A DNA stretch of 12,637 bases, taken from contig JALOMM010000016.1 of assembly GCA_025455535.1 (NCBI GenBank), forward strand, positions 1 to 12,637, given 5' to 3'. The position numbers were made by a program, and so were the translations under genes. Each line of letters opens with the position of its first letter. Position 1 is the stretch's first letter. Below the pieces are notes generated by a model. That model had not been told where the DNA came from, did not search any database, and saw only the letters and a list, made by a program, of their open reading frames with translations. Below, in pieces: positions 1 through 7,184 of this stretch. The DNA comes from Bacteroidales bacterium. GTDB lineage: Bacteria; Bacteroidota; Bacteroidia; Bacteroidales; VadinHA17.

Positions 1-771
1 GACAGTAATTTTGACGTGGGCGATGATGCAATATGCATCAAATCAGGCAAGAATGCCGACGGACGCAAGAGAGGCAAACCCACCGAGAACCTGATCATCA
101 GGAACTGTATCGTCTATCACGGCCACGGAGGGGTGACGATAGGCAGCGAGATGTCAGGAGGGGTAAGGAACATGTCCGTGGCTGAATGTACCTTCATGGG
201 AACGGACGTGGGACTGCGTTTCAAGAGCAACCGCGGAAGGGGAGGTGTTGTCGAGAACATATGGTTCCGCGACATACGGATGACGAACATCCCCACCCAG
301 GCAGTGTCGTTCAACCTCTATTACGGGGGCCTCTCGGTCTCGGACATGCTGGCCGAAGGAAAAAACGTCGAGACGACAACGGGTGAGCTGCCCCCGGTGA
401 CAGAGGAGACACCCCACTTCAGGAATATCACCATCAGGAACCTGACATGCCGTGGTGCACTCCAGGCGATTTACCTGCAGGGGCTCCCTGAACTCAATCT
501 TGAGAATGTCACTCTTGAAAATATCGATATACAGTCAGAAAGCGGAATGGTTTGTATTGACGCAAGCAATATAACCATCAAGAACATGCGCCTTACCACC
601 GGCACCATTCCCCTTATCCGCATCCTGAACAGCAGCAGCGTCGACATCCGGGGGATGAGTGTAAATGAGATAAATGACACTATCTTTGAAGTCACAGGCG
701 ACAAATCCCGCAAGATCAGGATCGAGGCTATCACCCCTGACGGGACTGCTCATGTAAAGACGATCGAATGA
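1..771 (+). CDS. GH28 polygalacturonase-family glycoside hydrolase, C-terminal part (5' end outside window)
   Basis: The frame is open from base 1, giving 256 residues and a stop at 769-771; the true start lies upstream. GH28 enzymes hydrolyse galacturonosyl linkages in pectin, or related uronic acid linkages in rhamnogalacturonan, on a right-handed beta-helix. Three of the four GH28 signatures are visible: the Asp pair in VGDDAICIKSG (about residues 6-16 of the fragment), the His of GHGG (41-44) and the R-x-K motif as RFK (73-75). The NTD motif should lie just before the window. The remaining 180 residues are repetitive beta-helix rungs such as NITIRNL and NVTLENI. The stop overlaps the next gene's ATG (ATGA), so translation is probably coupled with the pectate lyase. 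The family call is firm; exo versus endo action and exact substrate cannot be told. A full GH28 protein is usually 400-550 residues, so roughly half is missing. Confidence 0.93.
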   Translation, partial: DSNFDVGDDAICIKSGKNADGRKRGKPTENLIIRNCIVYHGHGGVTIGSEMSGGVRNMSVAECTFMGTDVGLRFKSNRGRGGVVENIWFRDIRMTNIPTQAVSFNLYYGGLSVSDMLAEGKNVETTTGELPPVTEETPHFRNITIRNLTCRGALQAIYLQGLPELNLENVTLENIDIQSESGMVCIDASNITIKNMRLTTGTIPLIRILNSSSVDIRGMSVNEINDTIFEVTGDKSRKIRIEAITPDGTAHVKTIE

Positions 772-2108
772 GAAAACTGGCATTTGCCTTGCTCTTCATT
801 GCCACGGCCCTGCAGGCCCAGCTGCCTGCATTTCCGGGCGCAGAGGGCTTCGGCCGTTATACCTCGGGAGGAAGAGGCGGTGATGTTTATATAGTAACAA
901 ACCTGCAAGATTCTGTTACCAAACCTCCCGAAGGCTCGTTGAGGTGGGCACTTAACAAGTCCGGCCCCAGGACAATAGTGTTTGCTGTGTCAGGCACAAT
1001 TGAGCTAAAGCGGGGCCTTGACATAACAAAGGGTGACGTCACCATTGCAGGCCAGACGGCACCTGGCGACGGGATCTGCATCAGAAACCATACTGTCTCG
1101 GTCGAAGCTGACAATGTCATCATAAGGTATATCAGGTTCAGGTGCGGCATAAGCGCCGGAGCCGGAGATCCCTCTGATGCCATTACCGGGATAGGCAACA
1201 GAAATATTATCATTGACCACTGCTCAATGAGCTGGTCAGTCGATGAGGCGGCTTCATTTTATGACAATGAGAATTTTACCATGCAGTGGTGCATTGTATC
1301 CGAGAGCCTGTATGATGCAGGCCACCCGAAGGGAGAGCATGGCTACGGAGGTATATGGGGAGGTGCCGGGGCCTCGTTTCATCATAACCTGCTGGCAAGC
1401 CACACGAGTCGCAACCCTCGTTTCTGTGGTGCAAGATACCATCCTGAGACACGCGAGACGGAGATCGTTGACTTCAGAAATAACGTCATCTTCAACTGGG
1501 GATTCAACAGCTCATACGGCGGAGAGATGGGCCAGCAGAACATGATTAACAATTATTACAAGTCCGGCCCGGCAACAAGAAAGCAGGTCCGCCACCGCAT
1601 CGTCGAGCCCTCCGACTCGCTTGGAAAATGGTACATCAGCGGCAACCATGTGGAGGGAAGCAGGGAGGTTACAGCTGACAACTGGAACGGTGGAGTTCAG
1701 GGCGACTTTGCGCTGTCAGCCGATATAAGGTCAGAGCTACCCTTCCCTTTCTCTCCCGTGAATACAGACAAGGCAAAACGGGCATATAAACTCGTCATGA
1801 AAAACTCCGGTGCTATTCTTCCGAAACGTGACAGTTATGATGAACGGATCATCGGCGAGGTCATCTCAGGCGAGTGCCCTTACGGAGATTCTTACGGAGC
1901 GGGCACAGGTATCATCGATTCGCAGGAGAGCGTCGGAGGATGGCCTGAGCTGATGACTTACAATGTACTTCCCGACATCGACAGGGACGGAATGGCTGAT
2001 TCATGGGAGAGAAAGAAGGGGCTTGACCCTGCCAATCCGGATGACAGAAACAAGACCGGCCGTTCAGGCTATACAATGCTCGAGGAATATATTAACTCAA
2101 TCAGGTGA
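768..2108 (+). CDS. Secreted pectate lyase (PL1-like) with C-terminal calcium-loop segment
   Basis: This 446-residue protein starts at the ATG overlapping the upstream stop. Residues 1-18 form a signal peptide ending near ALQAQ, so it is exported to the periplasm or cell surface. The mature protein opens with FPGAEGFGRYTSGGRGG, typical of Bacteroidota PL1 pectate lyases, followed by beta-helix rungs (VTIAGQTAPGDGI at 91-103, NVIIRYIRFR at 116-125). SWSVDEAASFY (155-165) supplies acidic residues likely to bind calcium, and SHTSRNPRF (211-219) holds the arginines expected for beta-elimination. At 403-414 the pattern D-I-D-R-D-G-M-A-D-S-W-E is a thrombospondin-type-3/EF-hand-like calcium loop, a common tail in such lyases. 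The expected role is endo-cleavage of de-esterified homogalacturonan to unsaturated oligogalacturonides, working with the GH28 enzyme upstream. Its stop overlaps a GTG in the next frame. The family is confident; catalytic residue assignment is inferred from motifs. Confidence 0.93.
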   Translation: MRKLAFALLFIATALQAQLPAFPGAEGFGRYTSGGRGGDVYIVTNLQDSVTKPPEGSLRWALNKSGPRTIVFAVSGTIELKRGLDITKGDVTIAGQTAPGDGICIRNHTVSVEADNVIIRYIRFRCGISAGAGDPSDAITGIGNRNIIIDHCSMSWSVDEAASFYDNENFTMQWCIVSESLYDAGHPKGEHGYGGIWGGAGASFHHNLLASHTSRNPRFCGARYHPETRETEIVDFRNNVIFNWGFNSSYGGEMGQQNMINNYYKSGPATRKQVRHRIVEPSDSLGKWYISGNHVEGSREVTADNWNGGVQGDFALSADIRSELPFPFSPVNTDKAKRAYKLVMKNSGAILPKRDSYDERIIGEVISGECPYGDSYGAGTGIIDSQESVGGWPELMTYNVLPDIDRDGMADSWERKKGLDPANPDDRNKTGRSGYTMLEEYINSIR

Positions 2109-2114
2109 CCTCAA

Positions 2115-2159
2115 CAGTGAAACTCCTTATAACCCTGTGGATCTCTGTGGTTAAAAAAA
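2115..2159 (+). repeat. Probable Bacteroidota interspersed phrase-like repeat at the 5' edge of the hydrolase gene
   Basis: The stretch reads CAGTGAAACTCC, then CTGTGGATCTCTGTGG, then TTAAAAAAA, with CTGTGG occurring twice ten bases apart. From memory, very similar non-coding phrases (GTGAAACTC ... CTCTGTGGTTAAA) recur in intergenic regions of many Bacteroidota genomes. If so, this is non-coding DNA that happens to stay open in the hydrolase frame, which bears on start choice. Copy number cannot be seen from one window. Confidence 0.4.
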
Positions 2160-3925
2160 CATCCTTGTGGCTATTCCTGATCCTCTCTCTTTCATGGCAT
2201 GCCGGCATGGCTCAGGTTCTTCCGGGATTTAAGCCATCGGACATATTCGATGAGCAGCAGATGGTCATCGAGGATTCGCCACCCGGAACACGCATCCTGA
2301 TCAATGCCCCGCTTACCGGATTCGGCGACGGTGACCGCGTGCTGCTGATACTCTATGCCCTGCCAAACGGCAACACCATTGAACAGACATTTGGCAAGAG
2401 GCTTCATGAGGGAGACGACTGGCACTTCGATATCCAGCACATTGGGGCACAGACCAGGTTCCTGAGGAGGGTGATCAGTGACCGCACACTGGTAGTGGCA
2501 TATGTTGAGAACGACCTGAAAAGCTGGCCGGCATGGAAGGCGGCGACGCCTGACTACCGCGATCAGGTGAACAGCATCGTTGTTGACCTGAAGGAAATTT
2601 TTGCAGGGTGGCAGCCGGAGATAGTCCTTAACGGCCACAGCGGGGGCGGCAGATTTATCTTCAGTTACCTCGATGTGAATGATGACATTCCCTCAGATGT
2701 GGTTAGGATAGCCTTCCTTGACAGCAACTACGGTTATGAAGACACCGTCTACGGGCCGAAGATTGAAAGGTGGTTTAAGTCAGACAATGGGAGGTATCTC
2801 TGCACACTGGCATACAATGACAGTGTGGTGATATACAACGGCAAGCCTCTGGTCTCACCCACGGGAGGCACATGGTACCGCAGCCGGATGATGAAGAAAT
2901 ATCTTGCCGGCTCGTTCAGGCTGAAGGAGCGGCAGCGCGACTCGCTCACATGGGTTACGTCGCGAGACAGAAGAATTGAATTCATATTTAAACCAAATCC
3001 GGAGGGGAAGATATACCACACCCGTCAGGTCGAATACAACGGATTCATTCACAGCATGCTGAGTGGCACCAGGCATGAGCAGAAGGGGTACAGGTATTTC
3101 GGTGAGAGGGCATATTCTGACTTTGTCGCTGATACCGTTGCCTTGCCTGTCCGCAGGCTCAACATACCTGTGCGTGATCCGTCGGCAGAGACCGGTAAGC
3201 CATTCATGAGGCGGATCAGCGATCTGCCGCCCGCTGAGCGTGAGGAAGAGATATTCAAAGCAGTTTCCTCCGGTAACATCCCTGATTTCCTGAGGCATAC
3301 GGTCACACTGAAGGGTGAGTTTGAGGATCTTGAAGGGGTGAGACACATGATTGAATATGAGGTCATGCCTGACTATCTGGCAGCAGGAAGTGATGAAGAT
3401 TACTGCCGCATACCCATGAATCCGCGTACAGCACAAAAGATTGCGGATCTCTTTGGCGCTTCCCTGCTGACGGCGAAGCTCAGTGATCATATATACGCTA
3501 TGGCTGAGGTGAAACTTGCACCGTTCAATTACGTTCCAGTGGGCAAAGCCAATGAGCTGGTGACTAAGTTTGCGGAGCACAACGCACAGATAGAAAAGCA
3601 GATGGCAGAGGCAGGAGGGAGGAACGGGCAGCTGGTGGCGGGCATCAAGAAGGATGTTATCATCTCGTCACGCATTGCGGAGCGCAGTGACAGGGTTGTG
3701 ATATACGGCTGGCACAAGACTGACGGTAATTCCATCCAGCCCGTTTACAGCGGGCATGTCTGGTGGTATGTCGACTATTCGCACGGCATCAGGTTCATGA
3801 ATGACCAGGTGCTTGTTGATGGCCGGCCCCGCCTGGTGTCGGAGCTGCTGAAAGACCCGGTGCTGTTCCGTTTGTTCAGCAATGAGGCTGTCCCGATGTC
3901 AGAGCCCTTCTATCCAGTGCCCTGA
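2147..3925 (+). CDS. Secreted two-domain protein: alpha/beta-hydrolase-like domain plus conserved C-terminal domain of unknown function
   Basis: From GTG 2147 this encodes 592 residues with a good signal peptide (VVKKTSLWLFLILSLSW, cut near AGMAQ). The frame is open back to GTG 2105, which overlaps the lyase stop as GTGA, but that stretch resembles an intergenic repeat, so the later start is preferred. The N-terminal half looks like an alpha/beta hydrolase: GHSGGG nucleophile elbow at 163-168 (Ser165), a possible acid in FLDSNYG (Asp192) and a possible His in NGFIHSM (His302). The C-terminal half (about 380-592) carries DVIISSRIA, IYGWHKTDG (from 519) and YVDYSHGIRF (541-550); from memory this resembles a widespread uncharacterised bacterial domain. 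Position directly after GH28 and PL1 genes suggests an accessory step in pectin breakdown, such as ester removal. That role is inference. The triad is proposed by order and spacing only. Confidence 0.85.
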   Translation: MVKKTSLWLFLILSLSWHAGMAQVLPGFKPSDIFDEQQMVIEDSPPGTRILINAPLTGFGDGDRVLLILYALPNGNTIEQTFGKRLHEGDDWHFDIQHIGAQTRFLRRVISDRTLVVAYVENDLKSWPAWKAATPDYRDQVNSIVVDLKEIFAGWQPEIVLNGHSGGGRFIFSYLDVNDDIPSDVVRIAFLDSNYGYEDTVYGPKIERWFKSDNGRYLCTLAYNDSVVIYNGKPLVSPTGGTWYRSRMMKKYLAGSFRLKERQRDSLTWVTSRDRRIEFIFKPNPEGKIYHTRQVEYNGFIHSMLSGTRHEQKGYRYFGERAYSDFVADTVALPVRRLNIPVRDPSAETGKPFMRRISDLPPAEREEEIFKAVSSGNIPDFLRHTVTLKGEFEDLEGVRHMIEYEVMPDYLAAGSDEDYCRIPMNPRTAQKIADLFGASLLTAKLSDHIYAMAEVKLAPFNYVPVGKANELVTKFAEHNAQIEKQMAEAGGRNGQLVAGIKKDVIISSRIAERSDRVVIYGWHKTDGNSIQPVYSGHVWWYVDYSHGIRFMNDQVLVDGRPRLVSELLKDPVLFRLFSNEAVPMSEPFYPVP

Positions 3926-3960
3926 GCCCTGCACCCTGCGCCCTGCGCTCTGCGCCTTGC
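3919..3960 (+). repeat. Heptanucleotide tandem repeat, consensus GCCCTGC, starting at the hydrolase stop codon
   Basis: Six successive 7-bp units are visible: GCCCTGA, GCCCTGC, ACCCTGC, GCCCTGC, GCTCTGC, GCCTTGC. A degenerating GC-rich tail (GCCCCTTGCTCCCCGC) runs to about 3976. The first unit contains the TGA stop of the upstream gene, so the array begins at the coding boundary. It fills nearly the whole 51-bp gap between two convergent genes. No stem-loop terminator is seen in the gap. Confidence 0.75.
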
Positions 3961-3976
3961 GCCCCTTGCTCCCCGC

Positions 3977-5635
3977 TTACTGCCGCACCCATCCCGGTCC
4001 CCTGACAACCCGTCCCGGTGTGGCGCCGGTATGCTCGCCGTCGAGCAGCACCTGCACGCCGTTGACGAAGACGTGACTCATGCCGGTGGAGTACTGGTGA
4101 GGCTTGTCAAAGCTAGAGTGATCCAGCACCTTCTCGGGATCGAATATCACTATGTCGGCGTAGAACCCCGGCGTCAGCAGTCCCCGTTTTTCGATCCTCA
4201 GGTTACCTGCCGGGAAGGAGGTGAGCCTTCTGACCGCCTCCTCGAGCGGGATCACCTTCTCATCCCTGACATACTTGCCTAGCAGCCTGGCGAAGTTACC
4301 GTATGCCCGGGGGTGAGTGTTCGACTTCAGGAAGACACCCTCCGGCGCGAGCGACTGGCCGTCTGAGCAGAAGCTCATCCATGGAAGGGCGATCTGTCTC
4401 CTGATGTTTTCTTCCGACATCGAGAAGTATACCACCCCGACCCTGCTGCCGTCCTGTATCACCAGGTCCATCACAGTCTCTTCGGGCGTCGTGCCCCTGA
4501 GGGCGGCCACCTCGGCAAGACTCTTGCCCGTGAGGTACTTGAGCGAGTCATTGTTGAACCCTATTATCAGCACCTTGTCGGCAGAGCCTGTCTTGTTGGC
4601 TATCGCATCGCGTATGGCAGGACCGACCGCTTTTCTTATCTCCGGGTCTGCCAGCCTCTTCGTCCACTCGCTGAAGCCACCCTCCTGCACCCAGTCGGGC
4701 ATGATGATGTCGAAGCCTGTCGAGCTGGCAATATAGTTGTACATGTCGGCAGTGATGTACAGTCCTGCTGCATTGGCCGAGTCGATCTTGCTCACAGCCC
4801 TGTCAAGCTTGTCCCAGTTTGAGGTGCCTACCTGTTTGAAGTGGTATATCTCTGACCTTATCCCTGCCTCTTTGGCCACGGTGATGAGTTCATCCATGCA
4901 CTCGAGCAGCTGGTCTCCCTCGTTTCTCAGATGAGAGATATACATGCCGTCATATTCGGCAGCGACCCTGCATAACTCAATAAGCTCACCGGTTTTCGCA
5001 AAGCTTGCCGGAACATATTCCAGTGCCGAGCTGATACCCACGGCCCCCTCTTCCATAGCCTGCCGTACCAGTTGTTTCATGGCATCCAGCTCAGCCTCCG
5101 TCGGTTCACGGTCATCATAACCCACGGTATGTATTCTGAGGGTTGACGTGCCGACAAACGACGCGACATTGGTTGAGACCCCCCTTTTCTCAAGATACCC
5201 GAGGTATTCGCCGAGGGTGGTCCATTCGATATCATATTTAATATCACCCTGCTGAGCCTTGAGATCAGCCTTCATCTTCTCATTCAGCGGGCCCCATGAG
5301 TCACCTTCGCCGAGTATCTCGAGCGTCACTCCCTGCCTTATGTCGCTCTGTGAGCGGCCGTCCTCGATGAGCGACTCCACCGCCCAGCTGAGCATGTTGA
5401 TAAAGCCGGGTGCGACAGCCATGCCTTCGGCGTCAATCACCATGTCTGCCTTTGCGTTCTTCAGTTTCCCGATAGCAGCAATGGTATCTGTTTTTATGGC
5501 TATGTCACCGCTGAAGGAGGGTAACCCGGAGCCGTCAATGATACGGCCGTTTTTTATGAGTACATCATAATGTACAGTATCTGTACATCCGCTAAGTACG
5601 AACAGTATAAGGGCAAGGAGCATGATTGGTTTCAT
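3977..5635 (-). CDS. N-acyl-D-amino-acid deacylase/D-aminoacylase-like amidohydrolase lipoprotein, atypical metal site
   Basis: This 552-residue protein starts with a lipoprotein signal (MKPIMLLALILFVLSGC, lipidated Cys17), so it is probably membrane-anchored in the periplasm. The body is an amidohydrolase of the D-aminoacylase type: DVLIKNGRIIDGSG (24-37), VAPGFIN (74-80), SHLRNEGDQ with His235, IYHFKQVG with His265, FCSDG with Asp425, and the C-terminal GFYADIVIFDPE strand. Family members remove acyl groups from N-acyl-D-amino acids or act on related cyclic amides. Unusually, the HxH motif expected right after PGFI is replaced by NMLSWA (80-85), and the region of the bridging Cys reads GEGDSWGP (109-116). 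Only the His235/His265/Asp425 part of the metal site remains visible. It may be a one-metal variant or have a different substrate. It is convergent with the pectin operon and separately transcribed. Confidence 0.88.
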   Translation of the reverse strand: MKPIMLLALILFVLSGCTDTVHYDVLIKNGRIIDGSGLPSFSGDIAIKTDTIAAIGKLKNAKADMVIDAEGMAVAPGFINMLSWAVESLIEDGRSQSDIRQGVTLEILGEGDSWGPLNEKMKADLKAQQGDIKYDIEWTTLGEYLGYLEKRGVSTNVASFVGTSTLRIHTVGYDDREPTEAELDAMKQLVRQAMEEGAVGISSALEYVPASFAKTGELIELCRVAAEYDGMYISHLRNEGDQLLECMDELITVAKEAGIRSEIYHFKQVGTSNWDKLDRAVSKIDSANAAGLYITADMYNYIASSTGFDIIMPDWVQEGGFSEWTKRLADPEIRKAVGPAIRDAIANKTGSADKVLIIGFNNDSLKYLTGKSLAEVAALRGTTPEETVMDLVIQDGSRVGVVYFSMSEENIRRQIALPWMSFCSDGQSLAPEGVFLKSNTHPRAYGNFARLLGKYVRDEKVIPLEEAVRRLTSFPAGNLRIEKRGLLTPGFYADIVIFDPEKVLDHSSFDKPHQYSTGMSHVFVNGVQVLLDGEHTGATPGRVVRGPGWVRQ

Positions 5636-5688
5636 AAGTTCATGATCTGGGTTTAATTCAAAAGGTTATCAGCTCAGCTGCTTTTTAA

Positions 5689-5696
5689 CAAATTTA
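5689..5696 (-). promoter_or_regulatory. Possible -7 element for the amidohydrolase gene
   Basis: On the minus strand this reads TAAATTTG, an exact match to the Bacteroidota -7 consensus TAnnTTTG, 53 bp before the ATG at 5635. No TTG is found at the proper distance upstream, so the call is weak. The rest of the 161-bp divergent gap (5636-5796) is AT-rich, with no other element I can support. Confidence 0.3.
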
Positions 5697-5796
5697 TTCC
5701 TTTTTGCGACCCTGAAGTGCATTTGAATAAACAATACTGAAAATTAGTTACCTTCCGAAAAAATTATGATTTTTGCCTAACTAAAAACCTATCGGA

Positions 5797-6327
5797 ATGG
5801 AACTGAAATCATATGAGAAGCCTTGGCTGCCTGCTCTGAAGGGAGCTTTCCTAATATTATTCGGGATTATTGCCATGATACAGATCATCGGAGGCATCAA
5901 GCCACTGGCGATATTGTTTGCCGTCCTCATCGGGGCCACGGGCGCATCACTGATTGCCGCCGGAGTTCTCTCAGGAAAGTCACAGCTGAAAGGCTGGCAT
6001 CTGATCACGGGTGCATTTAACCTCGCCTTCGCAGTCGCCCTGCTGATGAAAATAGACTCACCCAGGGAGGTGATTTTGTGGATAATGCTGGCCTGGATTG
6101 TCTTTTACGCCCTGACAGAGCTTGTCGAGGCAGGAATACTTTTTAAGAATAACAATGCCTTTTTTGCGCTGTTTGTCCTCAATGCCCTCCTGACCATTCT
6201 GTTCGGTTATTTCCTTCATGTTGTCATGGGAAACTTCAATCCCCAGAGTGTTTTCTATATCGGTATAATAGCCTTTGTCTTCGGCATCGCGAATCTCCTC
6301 TCAGCTTATCTGCTGAGCAGGGCGTAG
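5797..6327 (+). CDS. DUF308/HdeD-like six-helix membrane protein
   Basis: The 176-residue protein is almost entirely hydrophobic, with about six membrane helices: roughly 13-32, 35-57, 67-84, 92-112, 121-143 and 150-173. Each pair of helices is joined by a short loop. The layout and pieces such as ALKGAFLILFGIIAMI and GATGASLIAAGVLSG match the HdeD/DUF308 family of inner-membrane proteins, named for E. coli HdeD in acid resistance. Their molecular function is unknown in most species. The start ATG follows a 161-bp gap shared with the divergent amidohydrolase gene. A phosphoesterase-family gene follows after 52 bp on the same strand, so the two could share a transcript, though no functional link is evident. 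The family call rests on topology and local similarity, not a catalytic motif. Confidence 0.8.
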   Translation: MELKSYEKPWLPALKGAFLILFGIIAMIQIIGGIKPLAILFAVLIGATGASLIAAGVLSGKSQLKGWHLITGAFNLAFAVALLMKIDSPREVILWIMLAWIVFYALTELVEAGILFKNNNAFFALFVLNALLTILFGYFLHVVMGNFNPQSVFYIGIIAFVFGIANLLSAYLLSRA

Positions 6328-6379
6328 CGCATCTTAATTCAGGCAAAGACTCTCCATTGTTATTTGCAACTCTTCCGCG

Positions 6380-7174
6380 ATGAAGATAAAAATTGCGTTG
6401 TTTCTCACACTTATCGTGGTTTGCCTCTCAGCCAGGTCACAGCAGCTGCCCGCTGGCAACCCCGTTTTGAAAATTCTTTCATTCAACATCTATCACGGGG
6501 CTACCATGAAGGGAGACTTTGACCTGCAGGTGATAGCAAAGGTCATTGAAGATGCTGATCCCGATCTTGTTGCATTGCAGGAGGTTGACTTCAGAACCCG
6601 CAGGGCGAGGGATTATGATCTGGCTACAGAGCTGGGCAGGATGGTGAAGATGGCTCCCCTCTTCGGAAGGGCGATGTATTACGACGGCGGCGAGTATGGC
6701 GAAGCCATCCTGTCAAAATACACGTTTATCGAATGCCGGAATATACCCCTTCCATGCACCCCGGGCAATGAGCCGAGGGCTGCACTCGAGATAACAGCCG
6801 TGATTCCCCCCGGTGATACAATAGCCTTCATCGGAACTCATCTCGACCACCTGAAGGATGAGACAGACAGGATTGCCCAGGCCGGGAAGATCAATGAGGT
6901 TTTTTCAGCAAACAGGTATCCGACGATACTGGCGGGTGACCTGAATGCCGAGCCGGGAAGCCTTCCCATAAATATCCTGGAAGGCATATGGGACTCCTCA
7001 TATGACAGGGTCAGTCCGGCGCCGACCTTCCCCTCTGACAATCCCGTTAAGAAGATAGACTATGTGATGCACTTCCCGAAAGGGAGGTGGAGGGTTCTTG
7101 ATTCAAGGGCAATATGTGATTCAGTGGCTTCAGACCACTGCGCATACCTTGTTACCCTGGAGCTCGTCAGGTAA
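6380..7174 (+). CDS. Secreted endonuclease/exonuclease/phosphatase-family protein
   Basis: The 264-residue protein has a signal peptide (1-20, cleavage near ARSQQ), so it works outside the cytoplasm. The DNase I-like metal-dependent phosphoesterase fold is clear from motifs in order: LSFNIYHG with Asn36, ALQEVD with Glu68 (metal ligand), GEYGEAILSK (104-113), GTHLDH with His154, AGDLNAEPGS with Asp187 and Asn189, KKIDYV with Asp227, and SDHCAYLV with His253. All expected catalytic residues are present. The family includes nucleases, sphingomyelinases, inositol phosphatases and many uncharacterised secreted Bacteroidota enzymes; the substrate here cannot be told. Its length is typical for a single-domain member. 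The gene ends only 10 bp from the convergent aminotransferase gene, leaving no space for an ordinary terminator. Confidence 0.9.
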   Translation: MKIKIALFLTLIVVCLSARSQQLPAGNPVLKILSFNIYHGATMKGDFDLQVIAKVIEDADPDLVALQEVDFRTRRARDYDLATELGRMVKMAPLFGRAMYYDGGEYGEAILSKYTFIECRNIPLPCTPGNEPRAALEITAVIPPGDTIAFIGTHLDHLKDETDRIAQAGKINEVFSANRYPTILAGDLNAEPGSLPINILEGIWDSSYDRVSPAPTFPSDNPVKKIDYVMHFPKGRWRVLDSRAICDSVASDHCAYLVTLELVR

Positions 7175-7184
7175 ATGCCATCCC

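Noticed and set aside
2192..3735. Minus-strand open frames across the two-domain hydrolase, up to 241 residues
   Set aside because: They lie opposite a gene with a signal peptide and recognisable motifs and show no family features themselves.
1..3925. A complete SusC/SusD polysaccharide utilisation locus
   Set aside because: No TonB-dependent transporter or SusD-like gene is visible here; one could lie upstream of the window.
3882..5570. Several open frames on the plus strand across the amidohydrolase gene
   Set aside because: They are antisense to a full-length protein with clear family motifs, and their translations are low-complexity without domains.
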